Origin: Eubacteriales bacterium
GTDB lineage: Bacteria; Bacillota; Clostridia; Saccharofermentanales; UBA5734
DNA: 64,000 nucleotides
Direction of reading: 5' to 3'
Assembly: GCA_028685755.1 (NCBI GenBank)
Contig: JAQUDJ010000006.1
Coordinates: 19,959-83,958 of the forward strand
This document shows, piece after piece, positions 60,902-64,000 of the stretch (position 1 is its first letter; each line of letters begins with the position of its first letter). Made by a program: the position numbers and the translations under genes. The notes under the pieces are model-generated. The model ran no database searches and was not told where the DNA came from. It saw only the letters and a program-made list of their open reading frames with translations.

Positions 60902-62296
60902 ATGCGACTAGAACAAGACACCCTAGGTTCCTTTGAATTGACTGATCAGCAGTATTACGGCTTACAGACCGCCCGTGCTGTTGTGAATTTCCCAATTTTG
61001 GGTCAGCCAATCCACCCGGATCTGGTGTTAGCCCTTGTACAAATTAAAAAAGCTGCCGTACTTACCCATTTGGCTAACAAACATATCGATTCCACAATCG
61101 GTCAAGCAATTAACCAAGCATGTGACGACGTGTTAGCTGGAGCGTTGGCAGATCAGTTTATCGTTGATGCCTTCCAAGGTGGAGCTGGTACGTCTGCTCA
61201 TATGAATGTCAACGAAGTATTGGCCAATCGCGCACTCGAACTCATTGGCGCTGCTAAGGGTGATTACACCAAAATCCACCCGATTGACCACGTCAATCTT
61301 TACCAATCAACTAATGATGTCTTTCCAACTGCAGTTCGAATTGCAGCAATTAATCGACTAAAGTCAGTCAGTGAAGCCTTTGCCCGACTCCAGACAACTT
61401 TGCAGGCAAAAGAACAAGAATTCGCTACGGTTCTCAAGGTAGGCCGCACGCAGTTGCAAGATGCTGTCCCGGTAACTTTAGGCCAAGAATTCGGGGCATG
61501 GGCTCAGGCGATCGCTCGCGACCGCTGGCGCCTTTATAAAGTCGAAGAACGCCTGCGTCAGGTCAATATCGGCGGTACAGCTGTCGGTACGGGGATCAAT
61601 GCACCACGCAAATATCTCTTTACAATGATCGACAAACTTCGAGAAGTGACCGGTATCGGACTCGCTCGAGCTGATTATCTGATGGACCCTACCCAAAATA
61701 ACGACGTTTTTGTTGAAGTTTCTGGTTTATTAAAAACAGCAGCTGTTAATTTGACAAAGCTTGCCAATGACTTGCGATTGCTTGCCTCCGGTCCGCGCGC
61801 CGGATTTGGCGAAATTCGTTTGCCAGCTTTACAGTCGGGATCATCGATCATGCCCGGCAAAGTCAATCCGGTCATGCCAGAAGCTGTCAACCAAGTGGCC
61901 TATCAAGTAATGGCCAACGACCTAGCCATCACGCTCGCAGCGCAGGGCGGGCAACTTGAATTAAATGCCTTCCTGCCCCTAATTGCCCATAATTTATTGC
62001 AAATGCTCGATCTTCTCGATCACGTGATCCCGTTGTTCATCGACAAATGCATCGTTGGGATTGAGGCAGACGTTGATCGGTGTCAGGCTCTCCTCAATAA
62101 CAGTACCGCAATTGTCACGGCTTTGACTGGCTATATTGGATATGATCAAGCGGCAGCAATCGCCAAAGAGAGTCTCGCCACGGGTACAACCGTATCCGCT
62201 TTATTACTTCAAAAAGGTCTATTGACAGCCCAACAGCTCGAAATAATCTTAAAACCTGAAACGATGACAAGTCCCGGCATTCCCGGCAGCAAATAA
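60902..62296 (+). CDS. aspA: Aspartate ammonia-lyase
   Basis: A 464-residue enzyme of the fumarase/aspartase superfamily that releases ammonia from aspartate to give fumarate. Visible motifs are GGAGTSAHMNVNEVLANRA (about 96), HVNLYQSTNDVFPTA (about 135), KVGRTQLQDAVPVTLGQEF (about 180) and the flexible catalytic loop GSSIMPGKVNPVMPE (about 318). Aspartase rather than fumarase fits the context: aspA-like genes are often found next to hydF and the other hydrogenase maturation genes in anaerobes. It lies 38 bases ahead of hydF. GGAG precedes the ATG. Confidence 0.9.
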   Translation: MRLEQDTLGSFELTDQQYYGLQTARAVVNFPILGQPIHPDLVLALVQIKKAAVLTHLANKHIDSTIGQAINQACDDVLAGALADQFIVDAFQGGAGTSAHMNVNEVLANRALELIGAAKGDYTKIHPIDHVNLYQSTNDVFPTAVRIAAINRLKSVSEAFARLQTTLQAKEQEFATVLKVGRTQLQDAVPVTLGQEFGAWAQAIARDRWRLYKVEERLRQVNIGGTAVGTGINAPRKYLFTMIDKLREVTGIGLARADYLMDPTQNNDVFVEVSGLLKTAAVNLTKLANDLRLLASGPRAGFGEIRLPALQSGSSIMPGKVNPVMPEAVNQVAYQVMANDLAITLAAQGGQLELNAFLPLIAHNLLQMLDLLDHVIPLFIDKCIVGIEADVDRCQALLNNSTAIVTALTGYIGYDQAAAIAKESLATGTTVSALLLQKGLLTAQQLEIILKPETMTSPGIPGSK

Positions 62297-62334
62297 AAAT
62301 CTATTTTAAAATGTTTCTTGAAAGGTCACTGCTC

Positions 62335-63561
62335 ATGAATAACACACCCATGGCTAACCGTGTCGCAATCTCAATTTTTGGCAAACGCAATGCTGGTAAG
62401 TCTTCGCTGATCAATGCCTTGACTGGGCAAAGTATTGCTGTGATTTCACCTGTTGCCGGTACAACAACCGACCCTGTCTATAAAACGATGGAACTCTTGC
62501 CGATTGGTCCTGTCGTGATCATTGACACGGCTGGTCTCGATGACGTCGGCGAACTCGGCAACTTGCGCATCGAAAAAACATATGAAGTCTTGCGCAAAAC
62601 ACATTTGGCAATCGTCGTGATCAGTGCTGAAACAGGCCTAACGGATTTTGAACTTGATTTTCTCGCAGATCTCAAAAAGCGCCAAACGCCAACCGTCGTT
62701 GTCTTTAATAAAATTGATCTAGCAAGTATGACTGATGAAACCTTCAAAAATGCCAAACATAAGTTAGCCTTACCTGCAGTTCGTGTCAGTGCCGCAACCG
62801 GTGAAGGGATCGGGGTTCTCAAGGAGCTGATCATCGAAAATGCTAAATTTGAAGATGAAGAACTCGGACTCGTCGGGGATCTCGTTAAGCCTGGAGAAAT
62901 TGCGATTCTTGTCACGCCGATTGATAAAGCGGCGCCAAAGGGACGTCTGATTTTGCCTCAACAACAAGTGATTCGTGATTTGCTGGAAATTGACGCGATT
63001 GCAATGATCACAAAGGAACACGAGCTCAAACAGACCTTAGAGAGTCTGAAACAAAGGCCCGCGATCGTAATAACCGACTCACAAGCTTTTTTGAAAGTTT
63101 CAGCTGACACACCTAACGACATCCCAATGACATCTTTTTCGATTTTATTTGCCCGCCAAAAAGGCGAATTATCGCCATTAGTCGAAGGCGTCCGGCGTCT
63201 TGAACAGTTGACCCCTTCAGACAAGGTGTTGATTGTCGAAGGGTGCACCCATCATCGTCAATCTGACGATATCGGCACCGTCAAAATCCCACGGTGGATC
63301 CGCCAGATTGTCGGGGGTGACGTCCAATTTGAATGGGCGTCGGGTGTGCAATACCCCAAAAACATTGCTGATTATAAACTGATCGTCCATTGTGGTGGCT
63401 GCATGCTCAATCGCAAAGAAATGCAGTATCGCATTGCTTTAGCTCGGGAACATGGTGTCGCGATCACGAATTATGGGATGTTAATCGCTTATACGATGGG
63501 CATCCTGCCACGGGCCTTAAAACCCTTCCCCGCAGCAATGTTAGCGCTCGAAGAAGACTAA
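62335..63561 (+). CDS. hydF: [FeFe]-hydrogenase maturation GTPase HydF
   Basis: A 408-residue scaffold protein on which the 2Fe subcluster of the hydrogenase H-cluster is built. The GTPase domain has P-loop GKRNAGKSS (about 17), DTAGLDD and FNKIDL. The C-terminal Fe-S domain has EGCTHH (about 302) and VHCGGCMLNRKEMQYR (about 345), giving the CxH...CxxC ligands. The ATG with AAAGG is used, eight codons inside a longer frame. hydE, hydG and the hydrogenase itself are outside the window. Confidence 0.95.
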   Translation: MNNTPMANRVAISIFGKRNAGKSSLINALTGQSIAVISPVAGTTTDPVYKTMELLPIGPVVIIDTAGLDDVGELGNLRIEKTYEVLRKTHLAIVVISAETGLTDFELDFLADLKKRQTPTVVVFNKIDLASMTDETFKNAKHKLALPAVRVSAATGEGIGVLKELIIENAKFEDEELGLVGDLVKPGEIAILVTPIDKAAPKGRLILPQQQVIRDLLEIDAIAMITKEHELKQTLESLKQRPAIVITDSQAFLKVSADTPNDIPMTSFSILFARQKGELSPLVEGVRRLEQLTPSDKVLIVEGCTHHRQSDDIGTVKIPRWIRQIVGGDVQFEWASGVQYPKNIADYKLIVHCGGCMLNRKEMQYRIALAREHGVAITNYGMLIAYTMGILPRALKPFPAAMLALEED

Positions 63562-63583
63562 CTATCTGATTTGTGAACTTAAT

Positions 63584-64000
63584 TTAAGCATCTAACCGGG
63601 TGCCAACATCTAGGCCTTGAGGGCCATCGCCCATGTCCAAGGCGTTTTTGGTGCGACAATATTCGGCAACAGCCTCGACTTCACTGACAGTCTGATTTTT
63701 GCGAATGAGCCAGATTGCACCGATAGCCGTGACAACGAGCAATGCGCCCATGATCCCCAAGGTGATTGGCAAGGTTAGGGCGAGATCACTTGCTGATATT
63801 TGGTACACCGCAATAAAACCGAAAACGATAAATGCGCCGGCCGAAACGAGTTTAATGGTCCGTTCGGGGATGCGTTTGCATAGGACTACGCCAACAATGA
63901 TCCCAATGCCATCGGCAATTAGCATACCGGTAGTTGTCCCAGCCAATACAGCCAAGGGATTCTCCGGAATACGTGCCGCCAAGGCAATCGTTGCCAATTG
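63584..64000 (-). CDS. TMEM165/GDT1-family cation transporter (3' part)
   Basis: The gene enters from the right edge; 138 C-terminal residues are visible and no start codon lies inside the window. It begins QLATIALAARIPENPLAVLAGTTTGMLIADG and continues with CKRIPERTIKLVSAGAFIVFGF. This matches the stretch after the E-x-G-D-K/R-T/S motif in the second repeat of GDT1 (UPF0016) proteins. Four hydrophobic segments and a polar C-terminal tail are seen. Bacterial relatives export manganese. The gene is convergent with hydF. Confidence 0.75.
   Translation of the reverse strand, partial: QLATIALAARIPENPLAVLAGTTTGMLIADGIGIIVGVVLCKRIPERTIKLVSAGAFIVFGFIAVYQISASDLALTLPITLGIMGALLVVTAIGAIWLIRKNQTVSEVEAVAEYCRTKNALDMGDGPQGLDVGTRLDA

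Noticed and set aside
1-64000. Prophage, insertion sequence, restriction-modification, toxin-antitoxin or CRISPR-Cas systems
   Set aside because: No integrase, transposase, methylase, toxin pair or cas gene was recognised; the gene content is almost entirely metabolic, transport and regulatory.

Overview
The window reads as chromosome of an anaerobic, fermentative member of the Bacillota (class Clostridia). Supporting signs are strong AGGAGG-type ribosome binding sites on almost every gene, many lipobox signal peptides of a monoderm cell, a type III glutamine synthetase, HydF (maturation of [FeFe]-hydrogenase), an electron-bifurcating NfnAB pair, butyrate kinase with a phosphate butyryltransferase, and a GPH sugar symporter. 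Base composition looks intermediate. I cannot place it to genus or family from sequence alone. I see no rRNA, tRNA, CRISPR array, transposase or prophage; the gene set is mostly core metabolism.

Layout. 1-7.2 kb (minus strand): start of a B12-type radical SAM gene, pgi, then an operon of arginine decarboxylase, agmatinase, an NfeD-like membrane protein and a DUF4080 radical SAM protein, then a Crp/Fnr regulator divergent from a rhodanese lipoprotein (7.3 kb). 7.8-11.8 kb: YhaN/YhaO-like SMC ATPase and nuclease pair. 11.9-21.1 kb: one long, tightly overlapping minus-strand operon with a clear promoter: nfnA-nfnB-FAH hydrolase-pabA-pabB-pabC-GlpA-like oxidase-FAD oxidoreductase/DUF1667. 21.4-25.7 kb (plus): ferritin, glutamine synthetase behind an attenuator-like leader, UDP-galactopyranose mutase. 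25.8-35.1 kb: GPH transporter, L,D-transpeptidase, 4-alpha-glucanotransferase, and a MarR regulator with a His-rich tail leading a heterodimeric ABC exporter.

35.2-47.4 kb (all minus): ilvN, ptb, buk, a transglutaminase-like lipoprotein, a duplicated zinc-ribbon membrane protein, hflC/hflK, nadA, mnmA, the AmmeMemoRadiSam genes (Memo and AMMECR1 fused in one protein) and a HAD hydrolase. 47.6-54.4 kb: two exported proteins with aspartate-rich tails, a membrane-bound AraC-type regulator overlapping a WYL regulator, an EamA transporter and an MltG-like lipoprotein. 54.6-60.0 kb (plus): a ChvE/GguAB-type sugar ABC importer with two near-identical tandem binding proteins; three of its genes are preceded by the same box followed by a hairpin. 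60.3-64 kb: hemerythrin-like protein, aspartase, HydF, and the end of a GDT1-family cation transporter.

Themes. Redox and electron balance (Nfn, HydF, ferritin, Fe-S oxidoreductases), nitrogen metabolism (glutamine synthetase, aspartase, polyamines) and carbon uptake/fermentation dominate. The items most worth a second look are the glnA leader with a competing hairpin whose loop fits the ANTAR pattern, the duplicated promoter-hairpin-binding protein units, the His-tailed MarR/exporter operon, the paired Asp-rich exported proteins next to two overlapping regulators, and the fused AmmeMemoRadiSam and DUF1667 proteins. I do not see a clear-cut new defence or mobile system.
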